Shown here in pieces: positions 6,003-13,229 of a DNA stretch of 14,473 nt. The stretch's first letter is position 1; every line of letters starts with the position of its first letter. The position numbers and the translations under genes are program-made. Source of the DNA: Gammaproteobacteria bacterium (GTDB lineage: Bacteria; Pseudomonadota; Gammaproteobacteria; Arenicellales; DRJH01); contig DRJH01000476.1 of the NCBI GenBank assembly GCA_011052285.1, positions 1-14,473 of the forward strand. Reading direction: 5' to 3'. The notes beneath the pieces were generated by a model. The model ran no database searches, was not told where the DNA came from, and worked only from the letters and a program-made list of their open reading frames with translations.

Positions 6003-7931
6003 TTACTCAGGCAAACCCGAAACCCTACCGGCCTCATCAACCGCAGAGCGTAGTCTCGAAACCAGTGCTGGCAAATCCATTACCCCCAGATCCTCTCCCT
6101 CTCTGGTCCGTACTGCAACACAAGCGCTGGTTACTTCCTTATTCCCAATAACTAACAGATAGGGGATACGCTGTAACGTGTGCTCGCGGATTTTAAATCC
6201 GATCTTCTCGTTTCTCAAGTCACATTCAGCACGAAATCCCTGTTGAATTAGGGAAGTGGTCACTTTTTTTGCATAATCCTGCTGCTGGTCAGTAATGGTT
6301 AAGACCATCAACTGCACGGGCGCCAACCATAGCGGAAAACGCCCCTCATGCTCCTCAATCAATATACCGGTGAAACGTTCCAGTGAGCCAAGGATAGCAC
6401 GATGCAACATGATAGGCGCTTGTCGTGTACCATCGGCAGTCACATACGAGGCCCCGAGCCGGCCGGGCATAAAAAAATCAACTTGCATGGTCCCACATTG
6501 CCAGCTTCTACCGATACTATCATGCAAGGAAAAATCAATTTTGGGACCATAAAAAGCTCCATCACCCGTTTTCTCGGTCCAGTTCAGTTGCTTGTGATCC
6601 AGGGCTACAGCCAGTGCTGCTTCTGCCTGATCCCAGACGGCGTCACTACCAATGCGCTTTTCGGGTCGCGTCGACAAGTTGACAGTTATGCCGGTAAAAC
6701 CAAAATGCTGGTAGACTTCCTGCAAAAGATCGATAAACGCGGCCACTTCACTTTGTATCTGCTCTTCTGTACAAAAAATATGGGCATCGTCCTGAACAAA
6801 ATTTCGCACCCGCATTAAGCCATGCAGGGTTCCTGAAGCCTCATTTCGATGACATGACCCAAATTCAGCCAGACGCAATGGTAAATCACGATAACTCTTG
6901 AGGCCTTGATTGAATACCTGAATATGACAGGGACAATTCATCGGTTTGATGGCGTAATCCCGCTTCTCAGAGTGAGTGGTGAAGATTTCGTCTCCAAATT
7001 TTTCCCAGTGACCTGATTTTTCCCATAGCACCCGACCAACGATCTCCGGGGTATGAATTTCCTGATAACCATTACATCGTAATAACTGGCGCATATACTC
7101 AGCTACCTGCAAATAGATTTGCCAGCCGCGAGGATGCCAGAACACCATACCCGGCGCCTCTTCTTGCAGATGAAATAAATCGAGTTGTTTGGCCAGGCGC
7201 CGATGATCACGTTTTTCCGCTTCTGTCAATCGTTGCAGATAGGCTTTGAGTTGTTTTTTATCGGGCCAGGCCGTGCCGTAGATACGTTGCAGCATTTCCC
7301 GGTCAGAGTCACCACGCCAATAAGCCCCAGCCAACTTGGTCAGTTTAAAAGCCTTTAGCCTACCGGTGCTGGGTACATGCGGACCACGACACAGATCTAC
7401 AAAGTCCCCTTGACGATACAGCGAAATTGTTTGTCCTGCTGGGATATCTTCCACGATTTCTGCTTTGTACTGTTCACCAAGTGACTGAAAGTAGGTGATT
7501 GCCTCATTTCGTGACATCTCTGACCGTTCTACGGGGTCATCAGAAGCAGCCAGCTCCTGCATTCTCTGCTCGATTTTCTCGAGATCCTGTGTATTAAAAC
7601 CCGGCTCATAGGCAAAATCATAATAGAAGCCATTTTCAATCACCGGGCCTATAGTGACCTGTGCTTCCGGGAACAGGGATTTAACCGCTGCCGCCAGTAA
7701 ATGTGCAGTGGAATGGCGAATGATATCAAGCCCACACTCATCTTTTGCGGTGACTATCGATAAGGTCGTGTTGTCACTGAGCTCATGACGGATATCAACC
7801 AGTCTGCCATCGACTTTGCCGGCCAAGGCAGCACGAGACAACCCCGCACCGATATCAGCGGCGACGACAGCAACAGTGACTGGCTGCCGATAGGTTCGAA
7901 CAGATCCGTCAGGTAATGTGATTTGTGGCAT
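6003..7931 (-). CDS. thrS: Threonine--tRNA ligase
   Basis: This cytoplasmic class II synthetase charges tRNA-Thr and edits serine mischarging. From the ATG at 7929-7931 (MPQITLPDGS) it has 642 residues, exactly the E. coli length. Domains: TGS (1-61); editing domain with zinc-like set His73, His77, Cys181 and His185 (HSTAH, CRGPH); catalytic core with zinc ligands Cys333, His384 and His510; motif 2 FGSCHRNEASGTLHGL; motif 3 near GSLERFTGILIEEHEGRFP; C-terminal anticodon-binding domain from about 535. An upstream in-frame ATG at 7968-7970 would add 13 unrelated residues and I reject it. Neither start has a well-placed Shine-Dalgarno, in line with control through leader structure as in E. coli thrS. 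Confidence 0.97.
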   Translation of the reverse strand: MPQITLPDGSVRTYRQPVTVAVVAADIGAGLSRAALAGKVDGRLVDIRHELSDNTTLSIVTAKDECGLDIIRHSTAHLLAAAVKSLFPEAQVTIGPVIENGFYYDFAYEPGFNTQDLEKIEQRMQELAASDDPVERSEMSRNEAITYFQSLGEQYKAEIVEDIPAGQTISLYRQGDFVDLCRGPHVPSTGRLKAFKLTKLAGAYWRGDSDREMLQRIYGTAWPDKKQLKAYLQRLTEAEKRDHRRLAKQLDLFHLQEEAPGMVFWHPRGWQIYLQVAEYMRQLLRCNGYQEIHTPEIVGRVLWEKSGHWEKFGDEIFTTHSEKRDYAIKPMNCPCHIQVFNQGLKSYRDLPLRLAEFGSCHRNEASGTLHGLMRVRNFVQDDAHIFCTEEQIQSEVAAFIDLLQEVYQHFGFTGITVNLSTRPEKRIGSDAVWDQAEAALAVALDHKQLNWTEKTGDGAFYGPKIDFSLHDSIGRSWQCGTMQVDFFMPGRLGASYVTADGTRQAPIMLHRAILGSLERFTGILIEEHEGRFPLWLAPVQLMVLTITDQQQDYAKKVTTSLIQQGFRAECDLRNEKIGFKIREHTLQRIPYLLVIGNKEVTSACVAVRTREGEDLGVMDLPALVSRLRSAVDEAGRVSGLPE

Positions 7932-7954
7932 AGTCAGATGGTCACAGTACAATA

Positions 7955-7978
7955 TCGAGCCGCCAAACATGGCTCCGA
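7955..7978 (-). promoter_or_regulatory. Hairpin in the thrS leader, possible translational operator
   Basis: On the transcript GAGCC (7971-7975) pairs with GGCTC (7957-7961) around the loop ATGTTTGGC. A further TC/GA pairing past one bulge extends it to 7 bp. It ends about 23 bases before the thrS ATG. E. coli ThrS represses its own message by binding leader arms that mimic the tRNA-Thr anticodon arm. The loop here contains UGU, a Thr anticodon triplet, but that could easily be chance. Confidence 0.28.
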
Positions 7979-8016
7979 CTCAGCGAGGACGGAACAGGAC
8001 GGCACAAGCTAAAATA

Positions 8017-8046
8017 AAAATATTGGCAGGCAAAATATTGGTAGGC
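8017..8046. repeat. 15-bp tandem duplication across the tRNA-Val 3' end
   Basis: Plus-strand copies AAAATATTGGCAGGC (8017-8031) and AAAATATTGGTAGGC (8032-8046) are directly adjacent and differ at one base. The second copy includes the last eight bases of tRNA-Val (part of the acceptor stem, discriminator and CCA); the first lies just beyond the gene. This resembles a replication-slippage duplication or a small attachment-type scar. Confidence 0.85.
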
Positions 8047-8113
8047 GCGAGTGGGATCGAACCACCGACCACTACCATGTCAAGGTAGTGCTCTACCACT
8101 GAGCTACGCGCCT
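8039..8113 (-). tRNA. tRNA-Val (anticodon GAC)
   Basis: A complete 75-nt cloverleaf folds on the minus strand. Acceptor AGGCGCG pairs with CGCGCCT, followed by discriminator A and encoded CCA. The D arm is GCTCAGTGGTAGAGC. The anticodon stem CTACC/GGTAG encloses TTGACAT, giving anticodon GAC (valine). The T arm has GGTTCGATCC. It lies 107 bp upstream of thrS and may share its transcript. Confidence 0.96.
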
Positions 8114-8126
8114 GAAATGGAGCGGG

Positions 8127-8156
8127 AATTTACCACGCCTTGGCCTTTGCAGACAA
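8127..8156 (-). promoter_or_regulatory. Probable sigma70-type promoter of tRNA-Val (and perhaps thrS operon)
   Basis: A -35 element TTGTCT (8151-8156) and a -10 TAAATT (8127-8132) are 18 bp apart (17 bp if the -10 is read GTAAAT). They are followed by the G+C-rich CCCGCTCC, a discriminator typical of stringently controlled stable-RNA promoters. Transcription would start about 6-8 bases before the mature tRNA-Val. Confidence 0.55.
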
Positions 8157-8203
8157 CACCCGAAAGTGAATATTTTGGTCGTTGTGAGGAAAATTTGGTC
8201 AAA

Positions 8204-8239
8204 GTCCGCTTATCTGCAATAAGATCGCTATTCTCGGAC
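8204..8239 (-). terminator. Weak terminator-like hairpin at the end of the sox operon
   Basis: GTCCG pairs with CGGAC, and inside it CTTAT pairs with ATAAG around TGCAG, with an 11-base one-sided bulge. It overlaps the stop codon of the ankyrin gene. Only TTT and later AAATTTT follow, so a clear U-run is missing. It may mark the operon end, but the evidence is thin. Confidence 0.3.
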
Positions 8240-8917
8240 AGCCCCCTGGTCAGGCCGCAACAACCGCGCCAATTTCTGAAAACCTTTCTTCTCCGCTGCC
8301 TGTGCCGCAGTCATGCCATAAACACTAATTCGCTCTCGAAATGCACCATATTGTAACAACAGGGATACCATGCCTTGACTGCCCTGAAGTGCAGCCTGCA
8401 TCAGCGGTGACCAATTGCCCGGTACCAGACCATCAACACGAGCTCCGGCACGTAACAGTGTCTTCGCCAGAAGCTCGTTGTCCTGGCGCACGGCATACAT
8501 CAGAGCAGTCGTACCATGAGCATCTCGAGCTTCGAGAGTGACCCCTTCACGCAACAACAAGTGCAGTACATGCAACTGGCTGCTGATTACCGCCAGATGT
8601 ATGGGACGCAGCTTTCCCTGAGCGCTCTGATCGGGATCAGCCCCAAACTTCAACAAGGCCCTGACCGTTACCAGATGTCGATTTTCGATCGCCAACTGCA
8701 GTGCTGTTTTCCCAGTACGGGATAGGTCGGAGAGCAATTGTGGCCGCGCACGCACGTCCTGACGGATTGTACGCTGCTGCCCTTGAGCAACAGCGCTCAT
8801 GAAGCGCCCGATCACCACCGGATCAGTGCTGGCAAAAGCGCGACCACAATACAAAACCAGCAATAGGCTAGTGGCGACCCGGCTACACCTCCAAATTCGA
8901 AATTGACGCAATAACAT
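8228..8917 (-). CDS. Exported ankyrin-repeat protein following soxB
   Basis: This 229-residue protein has a basic, hydrophobic N-terminus ending LVLYCGRAFA|S, a signal peptide with cleavage after about residue 29, so a periplasmic location is predicted. After a short helical segment come five ankyrin-like repeats: about 68-98 (GKTALQLAIENRHLVTVRAL), 101-133, 134-164 (TTALMYAVRQDNELLAKTLL), 168-199 (WSPLMQAALQGSQGMVSLLL) and a final degenerate one at 200-224. No enzyme motif is visible. It starts 18 bp after soxB and has no Shine-Dalgarno, so translation is probably coupled. By analogy with AnkB beside the periplasmic catalase KatB in Pseudomonas, it may bind or stabilise a Sox protein; this is inference. 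I do not recognise an established gene name. Confidence 0.88.
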   Translation of the reverse strand: MLLRQFRIWRCSRVATSLLLVLYCGRAFASTDPVVIGRFMSAVAQGQQRTIRQDVRARPQLLSDLSRTGKTALQLAIENRHLVTVRALLKFGADPDQSAQGKLRPIHLAVISSQLHVLHLLLREGVTLEARDAHGTTALMYAVRQDNELLAKTLLRAGARVDGLVPGNWSPLMQAALQGSQGMVSLLLQYGAFRERISVYGMTAAQAAEKKGFQKLARLLRPDQGAVRE

Positions 8918-8935
8918 GAAAGTCAGTCAACACAA

Positions 8936-10693
8936 TTAGCTGCGAGAAAATCCTGGATTATTGGCAACCCCCTTAACAACCGGCAGATTAATATCAATCT
9001 TATGGATTTCCTTTTTATCTCGCAGGTAGGGGGCCACGATATCCCAGATATCTGGCAGTGTGTCAGATTGTGGATTGACACTGGCCCAACCGGCTACCTT
9101 GTACGTTTTTGCCGGATCTAATGGCTGTCCCTTAAATTCCAGATGAGAAAGTCTGTTGCCGATCGTTTTGCCAGGATCAATCGTATACTTCAAACCACCT
9201 ACCCTCACCATATCGCCGCCCATCTGATAATAAGGATCTGGATTAAAAAGGTTATCGGCAATGTCCTCAAGGATATTCTTGAGGGTTTCACCCGTTATGT
9301 CACTCAAGGTTGACTTGGCGTAGGTGATGGCTGTCTGATCCAACAAATGCTCCATGGTCACCGGGTCACCGGGCAACAATGACGTACCCCAGCGAAAGCC
9401 GGGAGAAAAAGCGATATCGGCACCACGCACTTGCAACGAAGCATCCAGAATAAGTTGGTCAAAACTGCCGTTAAAATTTCCCCGTCGATACAACGTGGTA
9501 TACGTAGTGGCCAGCACTTCATCCAATTTTTCCTTGTAGGGTGCGCGAACCCGATCGATATGTGCCTGCATTGTACTGTCTGCGGGCAACAGATTCGAGA
9601 AAACCGGTAACATATGATAACGGTAGCCGGAAACTTTCCCACCACTGACAGCAAAATCCAACACCGACAGATACTTGGCATTGGACCCCGAATTGATCAC
9701 CAGGGTTTTGCCCTGCGCATTGCTGATTAATTGTGGCGTCGGTACGGCATCGTGCGTGTGCCCACCCAAGATGGCATCGACACCGGTAACCCGACTGGCC
9801 ATTTTCAGGTCCACATCCATCCCGTTGTGGGACAACACAACAACCACCTTAGCACCTTGGGTACGCGCCGCATCGACCGTTTGTTGCATGGTTTCATCGT
9901 GTATGCCAAAACTCCAATCCAGCATCTTATAGCGTGGATTAGCCAGCGTGCTATAGGGAAATGCTTGGCCAATCACTGCAATCTTGATGCCGTTGACCAC
10001 ACGCATGGACCATGGTTTGAAGACCCGCCCATTCTCGGTATTAAAGGCAGGTTTATCGTCAAACTGCGCATCCTCGGTAAGGAACACATTCTGGGCCAGG
10101 AACTCTATGTCACCTAGCCCAGTGGCGATCAACTCCTGTACACGGTCAATGCCATAGGTAAATTCCCAGTGGCCTGTCATCATATCAACACCCAGCAACT
10201 TACTGGCATCGGCCATGTCCTGGCCTCGTGTCCACAACGCAGTCGCAGAACCTTGCCAGGTGTCCCCACCATCCAGCAACAGGGCCCCTGGACGCTGTGC
10301 CCTAATTTTTGCGATCAAGGTCGCAAGATGGGCGAACCCTCCCATTTTTCCATATTTTCTCGCATTTTCGGCGAAGTTCAGATAACTATATGCATAGGCT
10401 TCACGACTACCTGGTTTGATATGAAAGTAATTGAGAAATGCTTCACCGGTCAGATGTGGTGGCCGCCCAAATGCCGTGCCGATACCCAGATTAATGCTCG
10501 GTTCACGAAAATAAACCGGCTGTAACTGGGCATGACAATCGGTAAAATGCATTAGGCTGACATTACCAAAGGCTGGCAACTCATATGGATCCGAAGGATT
10601 GTCCGGCGTGACGCCCGCCCAACCATCCAGCCCAAAACCGGCTGCACCAGCCGCCATCAGCACCTCAATAAATTCCCGCCGCGTTATGCTCAT
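8936..10693 (-). CDS. soxB: SoxB thiosulfohydrolase
   Basis: This periplasmic dimanganese enzyme hydrolyses the sulfone group from SoxY-bound thiosulfate to release sulfate. It has 585 residues, normal for the family. The N-terminus MSITRREFIEVL is a twin-arginine signal, so it is exported folded. Metallophosphatase motifs are intact: TDCH (Asp52, His54), GGDTWQGS (Asp144), GHWEFTYG (174-181, the SoxB form of the nucleotidase NHE motif), SHNGMDVD (His289) and GGHTHD (His312, His314). The C-terminal 5'-nucleotidase-like domain covers roughly 380-570. A good AGGA-type Shine-Dalgarno precedes the ATG. It is separated from soxA by 142 bp containing a terminator-like hairpin and followed closely by the ankyrin gene. 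Confidence 0.98.
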   Translation of the reverse strand: MSITRREFIEVLMAAGAAGFGLDGWAGVTPDNPSDPYELPAFGNVSLMHFTDCHAQLQPVYFREPSINLGIGTAFGRPPHLTGEAFLNYFHIKPGSREAYAYSYLNFAENARKYGKMGGFAHLATLIAKIRAQRPGALLLDGGDTWQGSATALWTRGQDMADASKLLGVDMMTGHWEFTYGIDRVQELIATGLGDIEFLAQNVFLTEDAQFDDKPAFNTENGRVFKPWSMRVVNGIKIAVIGQAFPYSTLANPRYKMLDWSFGIHDETMQQTVDAARTQGAKVVVVLSHNGMDVDLKMASRVTGVDAILGGHTHDAVPTPQLISNAQGKTLVINSGSNAKYLSVLDFAVSGGKVSGYRYHMLPVFSNLLPADSTMQAHIDRVRAPYKEKLDEVLATTYTTLYRRGNFNGSFDQLILDASLQVRGADIAFSPGFRWGTSLLPGDPVTMEHLLDQTAITYAKSTLSDITGETLKNILEDIADNLFNPDPYYQMGGDMVRVGGLKYTIDPGKTIGNRLSHLEFKGQPLDPAKTYKVAGWASVNPQSDTLPDIWDIVAPYLRDKKEIHKIDINLPVVKGVANNPGFSRS

Positions 10694-10714
10694 ATGTCGC
10701 CTTCCTCTGCTACC

Positions 10715-10755
10715 GGATCAACACACGATCCTGACCATTATTTCGTATCAATACG
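10715..10755. repeat. Two small inverted repeats in the soxB leader
   Basis: CGTAT-CA-ATACG (10744-10755) and GGATC-N7-GATCC (10715-10731) lie between the soxA/soxB terminator-like hairpin and the soxB Shine-Dalgarno. Either could be a protein site or an RNA hairpin affecting soxB. No convincing promoter is visible with them. Confidence 0.35.
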
Positions 10756-10769
10756 TGGTTCAGCCTCAC

Positions 10770-10794
10770 AAAAAACCCAGCACATCGTGCCAGG
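10770..10794 (-). terminator. Terminator-like hairpin between soxA and soxB
   Basis: On the transcript CCTGGCAC pairs with GTGCTGGG (8 bp, two G-U pairs) around the loop GAT, followed immediately by six T. This is the classical Rho-independent form. Because soxB lies only 77 bp further on in the same direction, it probably acts as a partial terminator that lowers soxB expression relative to soxXYZA, or soxB has its own start site after it. Confidence 0.7.
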
Positions 10795-10835
10795 TCTTTC
10801 GTTATCCCGCCTGTGTTCTATACTGACTCTATTTG

Positions 10836-11681
10836 CTACTGCCGCTGGCTTGGCACCTTTAATGAAATGCCGGTATTCATCACAGCCTGATAAAACTCCA
10901 GCGCAAGATATTCTTTGCTCTGCGGCTTGAATGGCTTGGCACGTACATTTTTGTTACACCCTGCATAGCGGCGATGCAAGGTTCCCCATGGTTTGCCCTT
11001 TAACATCCATTTGGTCCGATAGACCGGAAATCCAGTTCCCTGACCCAGTCCGGCACCCAGCACATCGCCACGAATCTGATTGCCGGCATTCTGTACATGA
11101 CAGGATGCACAAGAGAAATTCAACTGACCACGACGTGTCCAGTAGATTTTTTTACCACGATCGTACCATTTCAAGGCCGCAGGGCTGTTTACATTCACCG
11201 CCATCTTCTGGCCGTTGAACTGCTCCTTGAACGCTGCAACCAATCTGGCAATCTTGCCGGTTTTAAGGTTCTTGATCGGTTTTTCCCCATTGGCCTTGAG
11301 ACAACGGTTGACATCTCCAACCACACTACGCATATCCCCCTTGGCATCCACATAGGGGTACTTCGTCGCCGGCGGATTATTTTTAAAGCAATCACTAAAC
11401 GTCTTGCCATTGGCGAATGGCTTTGCCCACTCTGCACGGGCCTTGTCCATTTCCGCCTCATAGGGCGGGAACTCCATCAATAACTCCCAATTGGCACGCC
11501 TGGCGGCGTATTGGGGCAGGACATTGACGCCATCACTATAGGATTGCAGTGCGACGCCAGGAAAGCGTTTCTTGTAGTAGCCCTGGTACTGCGCGATGTC
11601 GTCCTTGGGCGTGGCCCATGCACCGGCCGCGACAACCATAGCAAATCCTGTCAGTGTCACGGTCACAATCAATCTTTTCAT
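10836..11681 (-). CDS. soxA: SoxA, monohaem c-type cytochrome subunit of SoxAX
   Basis: SoxA pairs with SoxX to couple thiosulfate oxidatively to the SoxY cysteine in the periplasm. It has 281 residues with a Sec signal peptide (cleavage after AWA, residue 23). There is one haem site, CASCH (Cys191, Cys194, His195). Cys242 in RRYAGCNKNVRAKPF matches the conserved cysteine that ligates the active haem and carries a persulfide. The N-terminal domain has lost its haem motif: only Cys98 and Cys127 remain, the likely disulfide pair of monohaem SoxA. Start: GGAG nine bases before the ATG. It follows soxZ by 64 bp. No soxK, the extra subunit of some monohaem SoxAX complexes, is in the window. Confidence 0.97.
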   Translation of the reverse strand: MKRLIVTVTLTGFAMVVAAGAWATPKDDIAQYQGYYKKRFPGVALQSYSDGVNVLPQYAARRANWELLMEFPPYEAEMDKARAEWAKPFANGKTFSDCFKNNPPATKYPYVDAKGDMRSVVGDVNRCLKANGEKPIKNLKTGKIARLVAAFKEQFNGQKMAVNVNSPAALKWYDRGKKIYWTRRGQLNFSCASCHVQNAGNQIRGDVLGAGLGQGTGFPVYRTKWMLKGKPWGTLHRRYAGCNKNVRAKPFKPQSKEYLALEFYQAVMNTGISLKVPSQRQ

Positions 11682-11745
11682 CTTACTTCTCCGTAGATCC
11701 GGCCTTGGCTCACTACAGCTTCTCGACCAGAGTTGAAAGCTTAGG

Positions 11746-12060
11746 TTATTTGACTACAGATTCCACCGACCCGGATTCACCCTTGTTATCGGCCCAATGA
11801 ATCGACACCTTATCGCCTGGCTTGGCAGCCGTCAAACTGATCCCGAGCAACGGATTCTTTGACACACCGGTACCCATATTGGCTTCTGCCACCAACTTGC
11901 CGTTGAGTGAAAACGTCATGGTCTCAATATAGTGTGCGGGAACAAGCTTGCCGGTTTTCTTGTCCTTGCGGCGCCCCGTTTCCATCGGATGCTTCACTAG
12001 TACCAATACCCGGTATTCGCTACCGGACTTTTTGATTTTCATCTTGATTGTTCTGGCCAT
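11746..12060 (-). CDS. soxZ: SoxZ, partner of the sulfur-carrier SoxY
   Basis: SoxZ forms the heterodimer SoxYZ, which carries sulfur intermediates between Sox enzymes. It has 104 residues, usual for the family, with an immunoglobulin-like beta-sandwich sequence. Typical features are the LVLVKHPMETG segment near 18-29, KLVPAHYIETM (38-48) and a C-terminal GDKVSIHWADNKGE. It has no signal peptide and is expected to be exported bound to SoxY through the SoxY Tat signal. A GAGGAG Shine-Dalgarno precedes the ATG, 19 bp after soxY. Confidence 0.97.
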   Translation of the reverse strand: MARTIKMKIKKSGSEYRVLVLVKHPMETGRRKDKKTGKLVPAHYIETMTFSLNGKLVAEANMGTGVSKNPLLGISLTAAKPGDKVSIHWADNKGESGSVESVVK

Positions 12061-12079
12061 TACCTGATTCTCCTCGCCT

Positions 12080-12541
12080 TTAGCCGCCGCAGCCGCCGAT
12101 TGTTACCTTGATTTCCTGAGCCGCGACATGCACCTTGTCGCCAGCCTTGACATAGACGTAGACCTTGGAGGTCTTGGCCATTTTTACGCGCACCGCGAAA
12201 TAGCCACCACTACCCGGGAAAACCTTGAGGCGTGAGGTTAAAGGAAAAGGGTTTTTCTCCACCACAACCGCAATCTCCTCCACATTGGGGAGACTCGTGG
12301 TGATCTTCAATGGCACAACGGCGCCATTCTCTGCCTGCAGAGGTGCCTTGAGCGTAATGCCTCCCTCTACGATCTCAGCATCGCCGAATAGCGCCTTGAC
12401 GCTGTCTTTTGACTTAACAGCCGCAAAAGCCGCCTTGGGCCAAGCGGCCTGTGCTTTTCGAGGATTGAGCAACCCAACACCGGATGCTGTGACCAACACA
12501 GCGCCGGCAACCGTATTTTGTAGAAATGTCCTTCGTTGCAT
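12080..12541 (-). CDS. soxY: SoxY, covalent sulfur-carrier protein
   Basis: SoxY binds thiosulfate-derived sulfur on a cysteine at the end of a flexible C-terminal arm. From the ATG at 12539-12541 it has 153 residues. The C-terminus is GGCGG with Cys151 as carrier residue, the family hallmark. The N-terminus MQRRTFLQ is a twin-arginine signal with cleavage near QAA (residue 33). I chose this start because GGAG lies 8 bases upstream and the Tat motif sits right at the N-terminus. An in-frame ATG at 12569-12571 would add ten residues with a poorer ribosome site. It lies 65 bp after soxX and 19 bp before soxZ. Confidence 0.96.
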   Translation of the reverse strand: MQRRTFLQNTVAGAVLVTASGVGLLNPRKAQAAWPKAAFAAVKSKDSVKALFGDAEIVEGGITLKAPLQAENGAVVPLKITTSLPNVEEIAVVVEKNPFPLTSRLKVFPGSGGYFAVRVKMAKTSKVYVYVKAGDKVHVAAQEIKVTIGGCGG

Positions 12542-12606
12542 TAATTCATCTCCATGGAGCGTTACTGACATAACCCATCAGGCAATATACTTCCCAGGGC
12601 GCGTTG

Positions 12607-13026
12607 TTAGATGGTCAGCAGAAAATCGACGATTCTGTCAATTTCGGTTTCGGTCAAAATTTTGTTGCGACCGAACGGTGGCATCACAGTTTCAGGGTTC
12701 GCCACTGTGCTGTCCCAAACTTGTGCCCTAAGTTTGGCGCGATCCTTATAACGGTCTTTCATGGAAACCAGTGGTGGACCGATATTACCTGCCGCAGGCA
12801 AGTCTTTGGGCCAGCCTTTAACTTCAATGGCGTGGCATGCCAGACAATTGCCTTTCTTGCGGGTGATTGCAACGCACCAACCCTGGGTAACTTGATCCAG
12901 ATTCTTGGCTTTCTTGCACTGCTTCTCCGTGGGCAAAGAGGCCGCAGACGCCTGAGGGATTGTCACCATGCTGCCAAACAACAACGTGGTTACTCCGAGT
13001 ACCGCTAACACAATGGGCTTTCGCAT
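12607..13026 (-). CDS. soxX: SoxX, c-type cytochrome subunit of SoxAX
   Basis: SoxX is the small monohaem cytochrome that takes electrons from SoxA in the thiosulfate-coupling step. It has 139 residues with a Sec signal peptide ending ASA (residue 28 or so). The haem site is CLACH (Cys61, Cys64, His65), and Met115 in VMPPFG is the expected axial ligand. Cys37 and Cys51 could form a disulfide. The C-terminal helix ILTETEIDRIVDFL is typical of class I cytochromes. It is the first gene of the sox operon, with a strong AAGGAGG before the ATG. Confidence 0.96.
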   Translation of the reverse strand: MRKPIVLAVLGVTTLLFGSMVTIPQASAASLPTEKQCKKAKNLDQVTQGWCVAITRKKGNCLACHAIEVKGWPKDLPAAGNIGPPLVSMKDRYKDRAKLRAQVWDSTVANPETVMPPFGRNKILTETEIDRIVDFLLTI

Positions 13027-13154
13027 CCTTCCTCCTTTAGTTACTTGAATCTTACGCTTGGCAATGTGCCAGTCAGATTTCGATATTGTCAGATGACCAG
13101 ATCATGCTGCCATCCTGCTAAGGCGAGTTAAACCCAAACCCGCCGTCGTGGACT

Positions 13155-13184
13155 ACTATAAACACAGCATTGATGGTATTGCAA
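13155..13184 (-). promoter_or_regulatory. Candidate promoter of the sox operon
   Basis: A -35 TTGCAA (13179-13184) and a -10 TATAGT (13155-13160) are 18 bp apart. Transcription would start near 13148, giving a leader of about 120 bases before soxX. The A+T-rich stretch just upstream could act as an UP element or regulator site. Inferred from hexamer match and position. Confidence 0.45.
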
Positions 13185-13202
13185 GTCCAAATCGACAAAA
13201 AT

Positions 13203-13229
13203 ATTGTTGATAAATAACTGATAAACAAT
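13203..13229. repeat. Phased direct and inverted repeats upstream of the sox promoter
   Basis: TGATAAATAAC (13208-13218) is followed directly by TGATAAACAAT (13219-13229), matching at 9 of 11 positions with an 11-bp period, about one helical turn. The pair is flanked by ATTGTT (13203-13208) and AACAAT (13224-13229), an inverted repeat. Position 19-45 bp upstream of the -35 element suits an activator or a nucleoid-protein site. Confidence 0.5.

Noticed and set aside
6295..6818. Plus-strand frames of 85 and 138 codons inside thrS
   Set aside because: They are antisense to the catalytic core of thrS; composition reflects the reverse complement of a conserved gene.
7932..7970. Upstream ATG that would extend ThrS by 13 residues
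   Set aside because: The family starts at MP-ITLPDGS and the shorter form matches the E. coli length exactly; GGAG is only 2 bases from the upstream ATG.
9354..10525. Several open frames of 61-128 codons on the plus strand inside soxB
   Set aside because: They are antisense shadows of soxB, which has all its family motifs; their products look unlike real proteins.
11682..11745. AGCTT/AAGCT hairpin between soxZ and soxA
   Set aside because: The stem is short and interrupted, with no T-run; too weak to call a terminator.
12225..13008. Plus-strand frames of 168 and 134 codons opposite soxY and soxX
   Set aside because: They are antisense to two clearly identified Sox genes and have no motif or ribosome site.
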